Positions 18,038-27,126 of a DNA stretch of 64,000 nt are shown here, in pieces (the stretch's first letter is position 1; each line of letters starts with the position of its first letter). The position numbers and the translations under genes were made by a program. Under the pieces are notes generated by a model, which did no database searches, was not told where the DNA came from, and worked only from the letters and a program-made list of their open reading frames with translations. Origin of the DNA: an uncultured Lachnospiraceae bacterium (GTDB lineage: Bacteria > Bacillota > Clostridia > Lachnospirales > Lachnospiraceae); the NCBI GenBank assembly GCA_947565425.1, contig CANOFW010000006.1:1-64000 (forward strand), given 5' to 3'.

Positions 18038-19030
18038 CTAACTAAAAATGAACGCCTGATCTAACATCTTTAAGGTTTTAAAGTTACCCTTTGCTGTCAT
18101 CTCCCCGGTCATAAATGCCCGCTGGAAAGTCATTCTTCCATGAACAATATTATCCATAACTGTCGTTGTCAACTTCGTATACACATCAATCTTTTCACTC
18201 TGTCCATAATATACACTTACTTCCTCGTTTTGTATCTCAATGGATAGCGGCTTCTTTTTTCCATCAATCATAAACAAATAATTTGCTGCAAAATCACTCT
18301 GCGGCACAAAGTGGGCCTCCAGCTCCATCAGATAAGCCATATCCTCGTCTTCTTCTTTCTGCCCCAACATATCCTTAAACATGCTGCTCAATTCTTCAAT
18401 ATCTTCCTTTTGTTTCTTCACATAGACGTCATCGGCAACATATTTTGATAACTGCTCGCTCTCCTGCGGCGTAAGTTCTAACTGCTGGGTACGCAAAACA
18501 GACTGCCTGATTGCCTGATTACTGTTGGGCAGACTCTTTTGTTTCTGTGAAATGGTACGGTAAAGATTTTCCGCCTTCTTCTCAATAATCACAGTATAAT
18601 CGTGATTCATTTCAAAGGAAACTAAATCTTCAACATATCCGCACAATCCGCTGCAAGGGAGACCTCCCAAAAATTCCCAGGCATTGGCGAGCGTAATCTC
18701 TCCCTCACGTTCCCCGTAAGTAGTTGACATAACAATCGGTTGCATATACGTCTTAGAAATCTTCTCCTTATCTCCATACAGCCAGCAGGCATCCAAAAAC
18801 TGCTGCATATACCCGCCAATACCTAGCCATTCTACTGTTGTCGCCAAAATAATCCCATCCGCATCCTTAATCGTCTGCGGTAATGTCGAGATATTGTTCT
18901 TATCTTCATAGATGTTATAACGCTGCACCTCTACCCTAAGTTCCGTCAGAACTTCCTGCATTTTATTCACCACATACAAGGTTGGGTCATCCAAAAGCCC
19001 GCGTCCTCCATAATAAATATTCACTTTCAT
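18038..19030 (-). CDS. Flavodoxin-like reductase fused to an SCP2 sterol-carrier domain
   Basis: Product of 330 residues. Residues 1 to about 165 have a flavodoxin-like or NAD(P)H-dependent FMN reductase fold, with alternating beta strands and the segment DGIILATTVEWLGIGGYMQQF, followed by the PIVMSTTYGEREG loop. A charged helical linker follows (about 165-225). The last 100 residues resemble an SCP2 lipid-binding domain: FMIDGKKKPLSIEIQNEEV and GRMTFQRAFMTGEMTAKGNF. The combination suggests a flavoprotein handling a hydrophobic substrate, but the reaction is unknown. It is upstream of the HIT gene. Confidence 0.85.
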   Translation of the reverse strand: MKVNIYYGGRGLLDDPTLYVVNKMQEVLTELRVEVQRYNIYEDKNNISTLPQTIKDADGIILATTVEWLGIGGYMQQFLDACWLYGDKEKISKTYMQPIVMSTTYGEREGEITLANAWEFLGGLPCSGLCGYVEDLVSFEMNHDYTVIIEKKAENLYRTISQKQKSLPNSNQAIRQSVLRTQQLELTPQESEQLSKYVADDVYVKKQKEDIEELSSMFKDMLGQKEEDEDMAYLMELEAHFVPQSDFAANYLFMIDGKKKPLSIEIQNEEVSVYYGQSEKIDVYTKLTTTVMDNIVHGRMTFQRAFMTGEMTAKGNFKTLKMLDQAFIFS

Positions 19031-19183
19031 ATGCAAAAGCCTCCAAACATTCCAATCACTCCGCTGTCATAACTCCTTATACCGGATTACTTCCTTTTTA
19101 TTGTACTAGTATATAAATTTTTGCAAATAAAGTCAACAACTCTGACGCCCTTGCTTCAAAAGTAACCGTTCCGCTCACGCCCC

Positions 19184-20446
19184 TTAAAGAAATACATACT
19201 CTTCCGCGGCAAAACGGACCTTATCATTTGCTTTCAGCTCCTGCGGCTCATGATACTCCAACGCCACATCGTTCAGATACGTCCCGTTGGTAGAATTTAA
19301 ATCTTCAATAAAATACCTATTTTCCTTTCTGCTAATCCTAGCATGAAGCCGACTGACCCCTTCCGCAGAAATTACACCGTCCGCCTGCTCACTGTTTTTG
19401 CCCAATAGAAAACTATCTCCTTCAATCTGAAAATCCGCACATTGATGCAATCCCCGGTATGTTAGCTTTCCCAGCGTTCCTCCTTGCCGGACAGACAGAA
19501 TTTCTGTAGGATGCAAAGATACGTCCACTTCCTCGGAAAAATTTATAATCTTCAGTTCCTCGGAAAATTGCACATCTTTCCTGTGCTTGCAAGTCTTTGC
19601 CACCCTTTTCTTTGTCTTAGTCCTGAATAGAGACGAGCCGATTGCAGTGAATGAAGAAAGAAACTTTTCGGTTGCCTCTGTCATTCGTCTCTGTTTTTCT
19701 TCTATTATTTCCCGAAAGCCCTTTGCTTTACCGCGAATTTCTATTTTGCTGTTAGTTTTCTCTTCTTTTTCCTTATTATCTTTTTTATGATTTGTAATTT
19801 CCCCATTTTCTTCATCGTTTTCTACACGGGCACTGCACATTTTTCCTCTTTTATCCACACTTTGCATCGTCTTTCCGCGCACATTTATATCCTCAGCTAT
19901 ACTTATGCTTTCCCCCAATACATTCGCCATTATACTTCTGATGTCGGCATTCTCCCTGATACAGAGTTGATATATTTGATAACCCAATTCCACTGCTAAT
20001 TTATCCTGGTGGTCAATTTTGCGTAACAACTGCTCCATACAGGAGGTAAAAGCTTCCGGCAAGCTTTTTTCATAGCATGGCAAATAAGTAAATTGCAGAC
20101 TATCATCCGCCAAATTAACATAAATAAACTCCATTTCCAGACAAATTCCATTTTCCCGCAAAAGATAATCCGACAAATTCAGACATGCACGCTGAATAGA
20201 AATAAGGAACCTCTTTAGCTCCCCATAACCGATTTTTTTGCCGCTAAAATAATCCTCCATTTGCTGTTTTCCGCTGATATCGTACAGATAACGGCGCTTT
20301 CCCTCCGAAATGATCATCTGCATAGGCAAAAAACCTGGAATACAATGAGAATTTAGCATTTGCAGCTCATATTCCTCCACTGGCTGTTTCTGTTCCCGGA
20401 TACACATATAGCTTCTACTCAGATTTTTTCTAAACGTTACTTCCAT
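19184..20446 (-). CDS. FHA-domain protein with DUF6382-like N-terminus, Tad locus
   Basis: Product of 420 residues from the ATG at 20446, preceded by GAGGTGAAAGAG. The N-terminal 190 residues match the DUF6382-type region I recall from Clostridia. A charged Lys/Glu-rich linker follows (about 200-250). A basic segment then leads to a C-terminal FHA domain (about 350-420) containing SRLHARISRKENRYFIEDLNS and NGTYLND. FHA domains bind phosphothreonine, so the protein probably links pilus assembly to Ser/Thr phosphorylation. It is the last gene of the Tad locus and overlaps the end of the small TadE-like gene by about 17 bp. Confidence 0.88.
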   Translation of the reverse strand: MEVTFRKNLSRSYMCIREQKQPVEEYELQMLNSHCIPGFLPMQMIISEGKRRYLYDISGKQQMEDYFSGKKIGYGELKRFLISIQRACLNLSDYLLRENGICLEMEFIYVNLADDSLQFTYLPCYEKSLPEAFTSCMEQLLRKIDHQDKLAVELGYQIYQLCIRENADIRSIMANVLGESISIAEDINVRGKTMQSVDKRGKMCSARVENDEENGEITNHKKDNKEKEEKTNSKIEIRGKAKGFREIIEEKQRRMTEATEKFLSSFTAIGSSLFRTKTKKRVAKTCKHRKDVQFSEELKIINFSEEVDVSLHPTEILSVRQGGTLGKLTYRGLHQCADFQIEGDSFLLGKNSEQADGVISAEGVSRLHARISRKENRYFIEDLNSTNGTYLNDVALEYHEPQELKANDKVRFAAEEYVFL

Positions 20447-20705
20447 CTCTTTCACCTCTAAATGAATCTAATACGTCAAACACTTCCTCTAACAATTCCA
20501 ACTTACGAAACTTTTCTGCCGGATCAAATTCCTCCCACATCTGCTTTCTGTGTACAAGCTCTGTTGTCTCTGCATATAATGTAATTCCCGCATCCATCAT
20601 CAAATAAATACACAACAAAATAACAGGAATAACGATTGCCGCCTCTACGGTTAAACTGCCCCTAGCTTTTTGTTTCATACCCGTTTCTAACTTCATTTTC
20701 CACAT
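20430..20705 (-). CDS. Small TadE-like minor pseudopilin
   Basis: Product of 91 residues from the ATG at 20705, which follows GAGGTG at 7 bp; an in-frame TTG lies two codons upstream. A short basic leader ends in RGSLTVEAAIVIPVILL, the TadE-type prepilin motif with the conserved Glu at the start of the hydrophobic helix. A short, mostly charged C-terminus follows. It should be processed by one of the two prepilin peptidases in the locus and become a minor pilin or membrane-anchored assembly factor. It lies between the second peptidase and the FHA gene. Confidence 0.85.
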   Translation of the reverse strand: MWKMKLETGMKQKARGSLTVEAAIVIPVILLCIYLMMDAGITLYAETTELVHRKQMWEEFDPAEKFRKLELLEEVFDVLDSFRGERDGSNV

Positions 20706-20707
20706 AT

Positions 20708-21127
20708 TCAAACACCTCGAAACAACATGAAAACATATGACAACAGCAAAAACGGTACAAATGCAATCTCATCCGTTTTCTTTTTCTTCTTCAACACCAA
20801 TAGTCCTAAAGAGCATAATGCCGACAAAAATAACCCGCATAAAAACAATTCCAAATTCGAGGAACCGCCCAAATATACACCTGTCACTGCCAACAAGATG
20901 CCATCGCCCATTCCCAGACTTTGGCGCGTGACAATACTAATTAAAATCAGCACAAGTCCCAAAAGTATTCCCCACAAAATACTGTAAATGGAACACACCG
21001 GCGCAAACAGATGTAGAATAACACCGATAATTCCAAACAATAGGATATAAATTATCGTCAGTCGACGATATTTCATATCTTCAATACTACATAATCCTAA
21101 CAATCCCAAAACTAACACCTTCTGCAT
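20708..21127 (-). CDS. A24-family prepilin peptidase (second copy in locus)
   Basis: Integral membrane aspartyl protease of 139 residues that would cut pilin leader peptides. Several hydrophobic segments are visible. The catalytic GxGD-type motif is SLGMGDGILLA (about residues 69-79), with the first aspartate in CSIEDMKYRRL (about 13-23). It lacks the N-methyltransferase domain, like TadV/CpaA. The ATG at 21127 follows AAAGGGGAGAATTT, inside the end of the preceding TadE-like gene, giving a 41 bp overlap. It is one of two such peptidases here; the other starts the locus at 28683. Confidence 0.88.
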   Translation of the reverse strand: MQKVLVLGLLGLCSIEDMKYRRLTIIYILLFGIIGVILHLFAPVCSIYSILWGILLGLVLILISIVTRQSLGMGDGILLAVTGVYLGGSSNLELFLCGLFLSALCSLGLLVLKKKKKTDEIAFVPFLLLSYVFMLFRGV

Positions 21128-21989
21128 AAATTCTCCCCTTTCCTATATCATTCCCGCCACATCTCGAACACCGTTTTTTACCGCCCGTCTGTGACCTCTT
21201 TATCATATAAACCGTTCGTTTCAAACCGCTGCACTCCAGACGGTAATGATAGCAGCCGCCTTCTGCCGTAATATAGATAAGCTTTCCCATGTTCTGTCCC
21301 TTGGTACAATGCGCGCAAGGCGCATAAGATTTCTGTAAGTTTTTTGACGATGCTGCCTTTATAGGCTGGATAGATAGCTTTAAATGTGTACAATTGCGGC
21401 TCTCGTGATAAACACTCTGCGTTGGTGTGACAAACACCCATGATTCTTCTTTGCCTGTCGCTTCCTCTCCCTGATACCCTACCCAGCGGTGTATACGGCA
21501 TGTATCGGAAACTTCCATTTCCCGCTTACCGAAAAAATTTACCGGAAAGCGAATGTGATACGTTACAAACGCATCAATATAAATTTCATCGACAACCATA
21601 TTCTTCCAGGAGAACCCGACCTTGCCTCCCTTAATGAACGACGTCGGACATTTCTGAGCGGCTAATTCCTTGTAAAATGCTGCCTGTGTCAATGTTTTTA
21701 TTTCCGCAGGCGTCCTATCACGCAGCAAAGCAGTATTTGCCACGGCAATATCCAATGAATTTCCCACAATATACTGCGTCTGCATCATTAGAAACAAGGA
21801 TAAAATAGTAATCACCACAAACAAAAATAACGGAAATACCAATGCAGCTTCCAGCGTCATAGCTCCCTTGCATCTGCAAAGGACATGGAGAAGTGCCTCC
21901 TGGGGATCTTTTCCCCGACATTTTTTTCCTTTATAAATTGCTTGCCTGAGAGAGATTTTTTTCTTTTCCTTTCTTGTCATATGAGGCAC
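21087..21989 (-). CDS. TadE/TadG-like pilus protein with C-terminal Cys modules
   Basis: Product of 300 residues, probable GTG start at 21989 after GGAGGG. A basic leader of about 44 residues ends in GAMTLEAALVFPLFLFVVI, a TadE-type pilin motif with its conserved Glu at 47. A beta-rich region of about 100 residues follows. The C-terminus carries two copies of a Cys module: YH then C200, C225 and C228, and YH then C253, C274 and C277. This pattern (YH, C, then PC..C) resembles a short metal-binding-like repeat seen at the ends of some secreted proteins. It lies between the DUF5702 gene and the second peptidase. Confidence 0.82.
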   Translation of the reverse strand: MPHMTRKEKKKISLRQAIYKGKKCRGKDPQEALLHVLCRCKGAMTLEAALVFPLFLFVVITILSLFLMMQTQYIVGNSLDIAVANTALLRDRTPAEIKTLTQAAFYKELAAQKCPTSFIKGGKVGFSWKNMVVDEIYIDAFVTYHIRFPVNFFGKREMEVSDTCRIHRWVGYQGEEATGKEESWVFVTPTQSVYHESRNCTHLKLSIQPIKAASSKNLQKSYAPCAHCTKGQNMGKLIYITAEGGCYHYRLECSGLKRTVYMIKRSQTGGKKRCSRCGGNDIGKGRIYAEGVSFGIVRIM

Positions 21990-22069
21990 TTTTCCACACC
22001 CTCCTTAAAAATCTACATGATTTTAAACATATACATGTTAGAAAACTGCTTTCCCTTCTCCGCATCCTT

Positions 22070-23626
22070 TTATTCTAAATATAAAAGCCTGCATTGCTCA
22101 CGAAAATGATAGGATCCATCCTTTACCTTTCCAGTCGTGGCCAACCCAAGAAACAAAGGAGGCGACGTATAAAGCCCAAATACCTGCACGCCGTGAATTT
22201 GGCAGTCCATTTGAAATGATTGCTTTTTCAACGCCATGTTACGCTCAACAATATCCATAGCGCGGTATACCAGCGTTTCCTCACCTACCAACATCAATAA
22301 AATCTGTAGATACTCCCGGTAATCCAAGCCATTTTCCTGGCTGTCGGTCTTTTCCTCTTTTTTATCCAGAACTTCTTCTCCCAACGATACATCACTTTTC
22401 CAATCGGAAACGGCCTTTACTAGCGGAACACGCCCTCCCGACAAGAGACAACGCACATCAAAAATACTCTCAATATAACTCCACGCCAGTAATATTCCAA
22501 TCTTTACCGCATAGATGAGCGGCGCCACTCCTGTAAATCCCACAGCTGCCGTAGCAATCTCTAACGCGAGCGCCTGTTTTTTACCATCCTGCATGATCGT
22601 GGCAAAATTACCTGCCTCACGGATCAAAAGCAGTTCTTTGACTGTCTTTTCCAGATTTTCGTAATCGGAACCTTTACCCGCTACACAGTATTCTAGCTCA
22701 TAATCTAAAGCATGCGCATCGCTGCCCTTTTGCCCAGAACCACTTCCACAAGAAAAATACCGATTTAAATATTGAAGGAACCACAACTTATCCAAACCTC
22801 TTTTATCTGTCAGTTTCAAGTTTCCCTCTGCCTTCCGGCGATTCCTCAACGTGTCTGATAGAGGAATAGACTTAGAAGAAATCTCGTCAGGATTCTCAAC
22901 CACTAAACCGAGCGTCAGGGAGTTTTTTAATACATCCACAGAGTCTACCGGATTCTCAGGCAAATTTTTGTCTTGCCCGGCTGTATTCGCTGCGCCCTCC
23001 TTTCCGGCTGTATTCGCTGCACCTTGTACCTGCCGTAATCCACCTACATTCGCTTCACTCCCTAACTGACCTGTCCCGGCAGACTCTTTCCCCTGCTCCA
23101 TTTCCTCTGCCTTTGTCAGCGCATCTTTCGCGGACTCCCATTGTTTTTCTAATTCTTCTGATTCTTCCGCCACTTTTTTGCCACCTTCAAATTTCTCTCT
23201 CAACACATCTGCGGCGCCAGCGGCAAGCTGCGCCTGAATTGCAGCGCAGGCTTGCTTCTCAAAAGCATCTCCGCCATCATCTGTGGCCAGAACATATTCT
23301 GTGATTTGAAAATTCTGCATTGCCATCTGGTAAAATCCGCTTCCCTTTCGCTCAAGCTCTGCTTCCTCCATTGCGCGCCCCTCCAGCAATGCTAAATCAA
23401 GATCCCCATCTGGACTGCCGCCATCTAAAAACAGCAACCCATACGCTTCCCACAAATCCGGGTCGTATTGTGCAAATAACGATTCCATTCCCAGCAAAAG
23501 CCTACGCGCTGCAAGCGCACTTAACGCCTGTACTCTGGCCGCCTCCAGCAAAGAAAAACAGAATGAAAATATAAGTGTTAAGATGAGAGCTAGAAATAAA
23601 GTAATGCTTCCATCCTTTCTTCCCAT
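22070..23626 (-). CDS. DUF5702-type Tad locus protein (TadG-like)
   Basis: Product of 518 residues. The N-terminus, GSITLFLALILTLIFSFCFSL, is a hydrophobic anchor like that of TadG proteins, followed directly by a helical LEAARVQALSALAARRLL. The body is an extracytoplasmic helical domain with a Gly/Gln/Ala-rich insertion near residues 180-220. A second hydrophobic stretch lies near 370-400. The C-terminal segment (QCRLLYLE) ends at a stop close to a hairpin-poor gap. I recall DUF5702 as a Tad-associated family of Firmicutes. The ATG follows AAAGGGGAGTATTT. It is 12 bp after the Flp pilin gene. Confidence 0.82.
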   Translation of the reverse strand: MGRKDGSITLFLALILTLIFSFCFSLLEAARVQALSALAARRLLLGMESLFAQYDPDLWEAYGLLFLDGGSPDGDLDLALLEGRAMEEAELERKGSGFYQMAMQNFQITEYVLATDDGGDAFEKQACAAIQAQLAAGAADVLREKFEGGKKVAEESEELEKQWESAKDALTKAEEMEQGKESAGTGQLGSEANVGGLRQVQGAANTAGKEGAANTAGQDKNLPENPVDSVDVLKNSLTLGLVVENPDEISSKSIPLSDTLRNRRKAEGNLKLTDKRGLDKLWFLQYLNRYFSCGSGSGQKGSDAHALDYELEYCVAGKGSDYENLEKTVKELLLIREAGNFATIMQDGKKQALALEIATAAVGFTGVAPLIYAVKIGILLAWSYIESIFDVRCLLSGGRVPLVKAVSDWKSDVSLGEEVLDKKEEKTDSQENGLDYREYLQILLMLVGEETLVYRAMDIVERNMALKKQSFQMDCQIHGVQVFGLYTSPPLFLGLATTGKVKDGSYHFREQCRLLYLE

Positions 23627-23638
23627 AAATACTCCCCT

Positions 23639-23812
23639 TTATTTATAGACTTTTCCCGCCTGCTTAGTTATTTTTTCTAAAATTTTATTTACTAAATCTG
23701 TAATTTGCTCCTTAAACAACAACGCCAGACTTATCAAAATAACAATGATTAAAATTACTTCAACAACCCCCATACCATCTTCTTCCGTCAAAAAATTTTT
23801 GAATTCTTCCAT
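23639..23812 (-). CDS. Flp-type pilin, 57 residues
   Basis: The likely major pilin of the locus, shorter than a usual annotation cutoff. It reads MEEFKNFLTEEDG then MGVVEVILIIVILISLALLF, followed by a short amphipathic helix ending KITKQAGKVYK. The leader is acidic, and the hydrophobic segment carries the conserved Glu (VVEV) five residues after the Gly of the predicted cleavage site. The ATG at 23812 follows AAAGGAGAAGTATT. It lies between TadC and the DUF5702 gene, where Flp pilins are expected in Firmicutes loci. Confidence 0.9.
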   Translation of the reverse strand: MEEFKNFLTEEDGMGVVEVILIIVILISLALLFKEQITDLVNKILEKITKQAGKVYK

Positions 23813-23869
23813 AATACTTCTCCTTTCCCGGCAGTAAACACTAACCGACTATCAAACGATAACGTTATA

Positions 23870-25147
23870 CTACAAATTCAGCGACATTCCGGCTGGTATC
23901 ACTAGAATTGCCAGCACAATTACCAACATGATTCCCATTGGCAGCAACAGCTTTGTGCCAGCTTCCTCCCCCATCTGCCTGGCATGGGCTTTACGTTGTT
24001 CAAATGCCTCCCATTCTTCCTGTTCCAACAGTTTTGTCATTCCCAGCGAACCCTTGCGTACATTTTGTATAATAATGGATGACAGGCGCCTGTATACGGC
24101 AATCTGACAGCGGTTCCCAAAGTTTTCGTACGCCTGTAGTTCCCCGCTACCATCACGGATTTCATGTAATACGCGCAACATTTCTTCATAGGCATATCGT
24201 TTTTCTGTTTCTCCTCTCTCATATTTTGTCTGGTAAGCAAGCGCGATTTTCTCCCAAGCCAAGGTAATATTCATGCCCGCTCCCAATAAGAGCGAAAACT
24301 TCCCAACAATGCCAGGATAATCGAATATAAGCTGCTGTTCACGCTTCTTACTTTCTTGTTTTTCATTTTCCTTTTCCCGGACAAGCAAGCCCACTGCCGC
24401 TGCTGCACCTAACAAAGCAATCACAAAGCTTCGGTTTAACACATCTTTTCGCCAGGTAATACTTTTTCCCTCCCACTGTTCTGGCAGCGTCACATAAGAA
24501 ACGTTCTCCTGTTCGTTTTGCTCAGATACAAGCGCGCCCAGCTTGGCGGCAATTTGCTCCTGTATGGACTTTTCCCGCGGCACGGCACACACAGAAAAGC
24601 GATAAAGGCTAATCTCCTCTTGGCAACTCAGTTCCGCCGTAATTTCCACCAGCGTTGGCTTCTGCGGCTCCTGCCTAATTGTCCCGTCCCCATGAAAAAT
24701 ATCGTAGTCGGAAAAGCGGTAAGAAACCTCCACAATTCCCTCCTGTAAATATTCCGGCAAAAACAAGGCTCTTGATACCTCTTCTTTGGAAGAATTTTCT
24801 CCCAATATAACAACATCTAATTCTCCCTCTGCCGCTTTTAGATACGCCTTTTTCTGCGAAAGCGTCAGCTTCTTTTCTGCAATCTCTAATGTCAAGGGAT
24901 AATTCTTCATTTGCCCCTCCACATCCACAAGAAATTCCTTCTCCTTTGTCCCCTGCCCCGGCTCACTTCTGGCAATCTGAATACTTTTTTCTTCCTTGTC
25001 ATCCGTTACGCTGACCACTGCCGCCAGCAGAAACCCCAGCACAAGGATTAATGCCGCCTGATAATATTTCTTCTGCATCTGGGCGCTTCGTTTCAAACTT
25101 ACAGCAATTACCATACTCACAACCGCACCTGTAAGATACCAATACAT
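23870..25147 (-). CDS. TadC-like membrane protein with an added extracytoplasmic domain
   Basis: Product of 425 residues. Two hydrophobic segments occupy the N-terminus (about 1-12 and 29-46). They are followed by about 190 residues of predicted beta-rich, soluble domain (VDVEGQMKNYPLTLEIAEKK onward), then a third hydrophobic segment (about 240-260). The C-terminal region (about 275-425) matches the GspF/T2SSF fold used by TadC, ending in LPMGIMLVIVLAILVIPAG. The extra domain is not typical of TadC. It follows TadB by 12 bp, in the standard Tad order, and is probably the inner-membrane platform with TadB. Confidence 0.85.
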   Translation of the reverse strand: MYWYLTGAVVSMVIAVSLKRSAQMQKKYYQAALILVLGFLLAAVVSVTDDKEEKSIQIARSEPGQGTKEKEFLVDVEGQMKNYPLTLEIAEKKLTLSQKKAYLKAAEGELDVVILGENSSKEEVSRALFLPEYLQEGIVEVSYRFSDYDIFHGDGTIRQEPQKPTLVEITAELSCQEEISLYRFSVCAVPREKSIQEQIAAKLGALVSEQNEQENVSYVTLPEQWEGKSITWRKDVLNRSFVIALLGAAAAVGLLVREKENEKQESKKREQQLIFDYPGIVGKFSLLLGAGMNITLAWEKIALAYQTKYERGETEKRYAYEEMLRVLHEIRDGSGELQAYENFGNRCQIAVYRRLSSIIIQNVRKGSLGMTKLLEQEEWEAFEQRKAHARQMGEEAGTKLLLPMGIMLVIVLAILVIPAGMSLNL

Positions 25148-25159
25148 TTGCCTTCCTCC

Positions 25160-25915
25160 TTAAACCTGAATATCTAGTATTTTTTCCGCCAGCAGGAACG
25201 CCCCGGCATACGCCAGCAGACAGAGCGTCATCACACATACCCCCAGAATATTTCCATACAGCGGAGCCAGAAATTCAGGAGCAGACGCCCCCACATAGAT
25301 TAAAATTGCAAAGGGCACAATATCCATGATGCGCTGCTCTGTCTTTTTCGCTGTCACCACCGTGACAATCTCCCGCTCCACATCCGCCTTTTGTCGTATT
25401 TTCTCTGCGGTATTCTGCAAAATCTTCCTCATATCCCCGCCGCCTCTTTTGGCAAAAGAGAGTACCTGAGAAAAACTGATGATTTCTTCTATCTGGCTGC
25501 GCTGCGCCAAATCCTCTACTAGCTTTTCCAAAGGCTCATTGAGCTCCATCCGGTAAATAATCCGGCAAAACTCTTGTGCCATAATACTTTTTGAACCATA
25601 GAACTTTACATACTCGTCATAAGCTTGCACAAATGCATTTTCTATGGCATATCCAGCTTTTAAAGAGGAAGAAGTAATTTGCAGGATTTCACCAAACTGG
25701 TACAACATTTCCCTCTTTTGCCTCCTTGACAGGTAACTGCGAAAAAATTTCCTTGTTATCATTAACAACGGAACGACCGATACCATTCCATACATACTGC
25801 GGTAGAACAACCAGGAAATCATACCTGTAAATCCTAACGCGACAAATAGCCAAAGCAGATTTTCTTTCCAATTGAGGCGATACTTTTTGACATTAACATC
25901 TCTCTTCGCTTTCAT
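25160..25915 (-). CDS. tadB: TadB-like pilus platform protein
   Basis: Inner-membrane protein of 251 residues. Two hydrophobic segments lie near the N-terminus (WLFVALGFTGMISWLFY and the next), and one or two near the C-terminus (EFLAPLYGNILGVCVMTLCLLAYAG is the last clear one). The central cytoplasmic T2SSF domain contains SLKAGYAIENAFVQAYDE and FSQVLSFAKRGGGDMRKIL. The ATG at 25915 overlaps the CpaF stop in an ATGA, typical of translational coupling. With the TadC-like protein it should form the platform that the TadA ATPase drives. Confidence 0.9.
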   Translation of the reverse strand: MKAKRDVNVKKYRLNWKENLLWLFVALGFTGMISWLFYRSMYGMVSVVPLLMITRKFFRSYLSRRQKREMLYQFGEILQITSSSLKAGYAIENAFVQAYDEYVKFYGSKSIMAQEFCRIIYRMELNEPLEKLVEDLAQRSQIEEIISFSQVLSFAKRGGGDMRKILQNTAEKIRQKADVEREIVTVVTAKKTEQRIMDIVPFAILIYVGASAPEFLAPLYGNILGVCVMTLCLLAYAGAFLLAEKILDIQV

Positions 25916-27126
25916 GGTACGTTATCCTCCCAATCCATACCCGCCGCATACAATTTCCCTCGGTGTTTCAACTTCCCCCGCTTCACCCAGCTTGCGCAAA
26001 TTTTCCCATCTGCCTTGCCCATTTCCACAAGTTCATAGAGCGGGTTGAGGCAAATTTCACCCTTTTCCATCCTGTCTACTTCTGTAATGGCAAGAACTCT
26101 TCTGCTGCGATCTCTAAGCCTTCCAAGATGAACCATTATATCCACCCCCGCCGTAATCTGAGCCCGGATTGCCTGCATCGGCAAATCCATACCCATGAGA
26201 ACCATCGTCTCCATACGGCTAATCATATCCAGGCAGCTATTGGCATGTCCAGTACTTAGAGAACCGTCATGCCCGGTGTTCATAGCTTGTAGCATATCCA
26301 GGCACTCCGCACCGCGGATTTCCCCCACAATAATCCTGTCCGGTCGCATACGCAAGGCTGTGCGAATTAAATCACGGATCGTTATGGCAAGCCTTCCATC
26401 TGCACTGGCACTTCTAGTTTCCATCCGTACCAAATTGCAAATACCCTGAATCTGCAACTCCGCGGAATCTTCTATGGTAATTACTCGTTCTGTCTTGGGA
26501 ATAAATTCTGATAATGCATTAAGAAATGTTGTTTTTCCAGAGCCAGTTCCTCCAGAGATAAAGATGTTGTAGCCGGCTTTTACCAGCATCTGTAAAAACT
26601 CTGCACACTCCCGACTAATGGAATCTCCCGCAATCATCTGTTCCATGAGAATCGGGTGTTTGGGAAACTTACGTATGGAGACTACCGGCCCTTCCAATGC
26701 CACTGGGGGCAAAACTACATTTACCCTGGAACCATCCGCAAGCCTAGTATCTGCAATGGGCTCCGCTTCATTAATCACTCGATTATGGCTGCCTACCATC
26801 TGCTGAATGATGTCTTCTAACCGCTCCTTAGAGGAAAATGACTTGTCCCAGGCAAAAATTCTTCCTTGCTTTTCATAAAAAATATGCTCCGCGCCATTTA
26901 CCATGATTTCCGTAATCTCATCCTCGCTCAAAAGTTCTTGCAGCACATCCAATTTTCGCAGGGAGTGAAACACCTGCATACGCAGCTCTCGTCGCCAATT
27001 TAAGGGCATGGACCGTTCCTTTGCCTCTCGACAGATTTCTTCATCAATGACTGCTAAGATCTCCTCTTCCTCATGTTCCCGCGTCATATCAAGCTGCGCC
27101 AGTACATTTTTTCTAATCTGTTCCAC
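25912..27126 (-). CDS. tadA: TadA/CpaF pilus assembly ATPase
   Basis: Secretion ATPase of the CpaF type powering Flp pilus assembly. Length is 404 residues. The N-terminal domain includes EITEIMVNGAEHIFYEKQGR. Walker A is GGTGSGKTT (192-200), the Asp box is ITIEDSAELQI, Walker B is RIIVGEIRGAE (264-274), and the His box is STGHANS. A GTG at 27126 is the likely start. It overlaps the TadZ-like gene by 14 bp and the TadB gene by 4 bp, so the set is translationally coupled. Confidence 0.96.
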   Translation of the reverse strand: MEQIRKNVLAQLDMTREHEEEEILAVIDEEICREAKERSMPLNWRRELRMQVFHSLRKLDVLQELLSEDEITEIMVNGAEHIFYEKQGRIFAWDKSFSSKERLEDIIQQMVGSHNRVINEAEPIADTRLADGSRVNVVLPPVALEGPVVSIRKFPKHPILMEQMIAGDSISRECAEFLQMLVKAGYNIFISGGTGSGKTTFLNALSEFIPKTERVITIEDSAELQIQGICNLVRMETRSASADGRLAITIRDLIRTALRMRPDRIIVGEIRGAECLDMLQAMNTGHDGSLSTGHANSCLDMISRMETMVLMGMDLPMQAIRAQITAGVDIMVHLGRLRDRSRRVLAITEVDRMEKGEICLNPLYELVEMGKADGKICASWVKRGKLKHRGKLYAAGMDWEDNVP

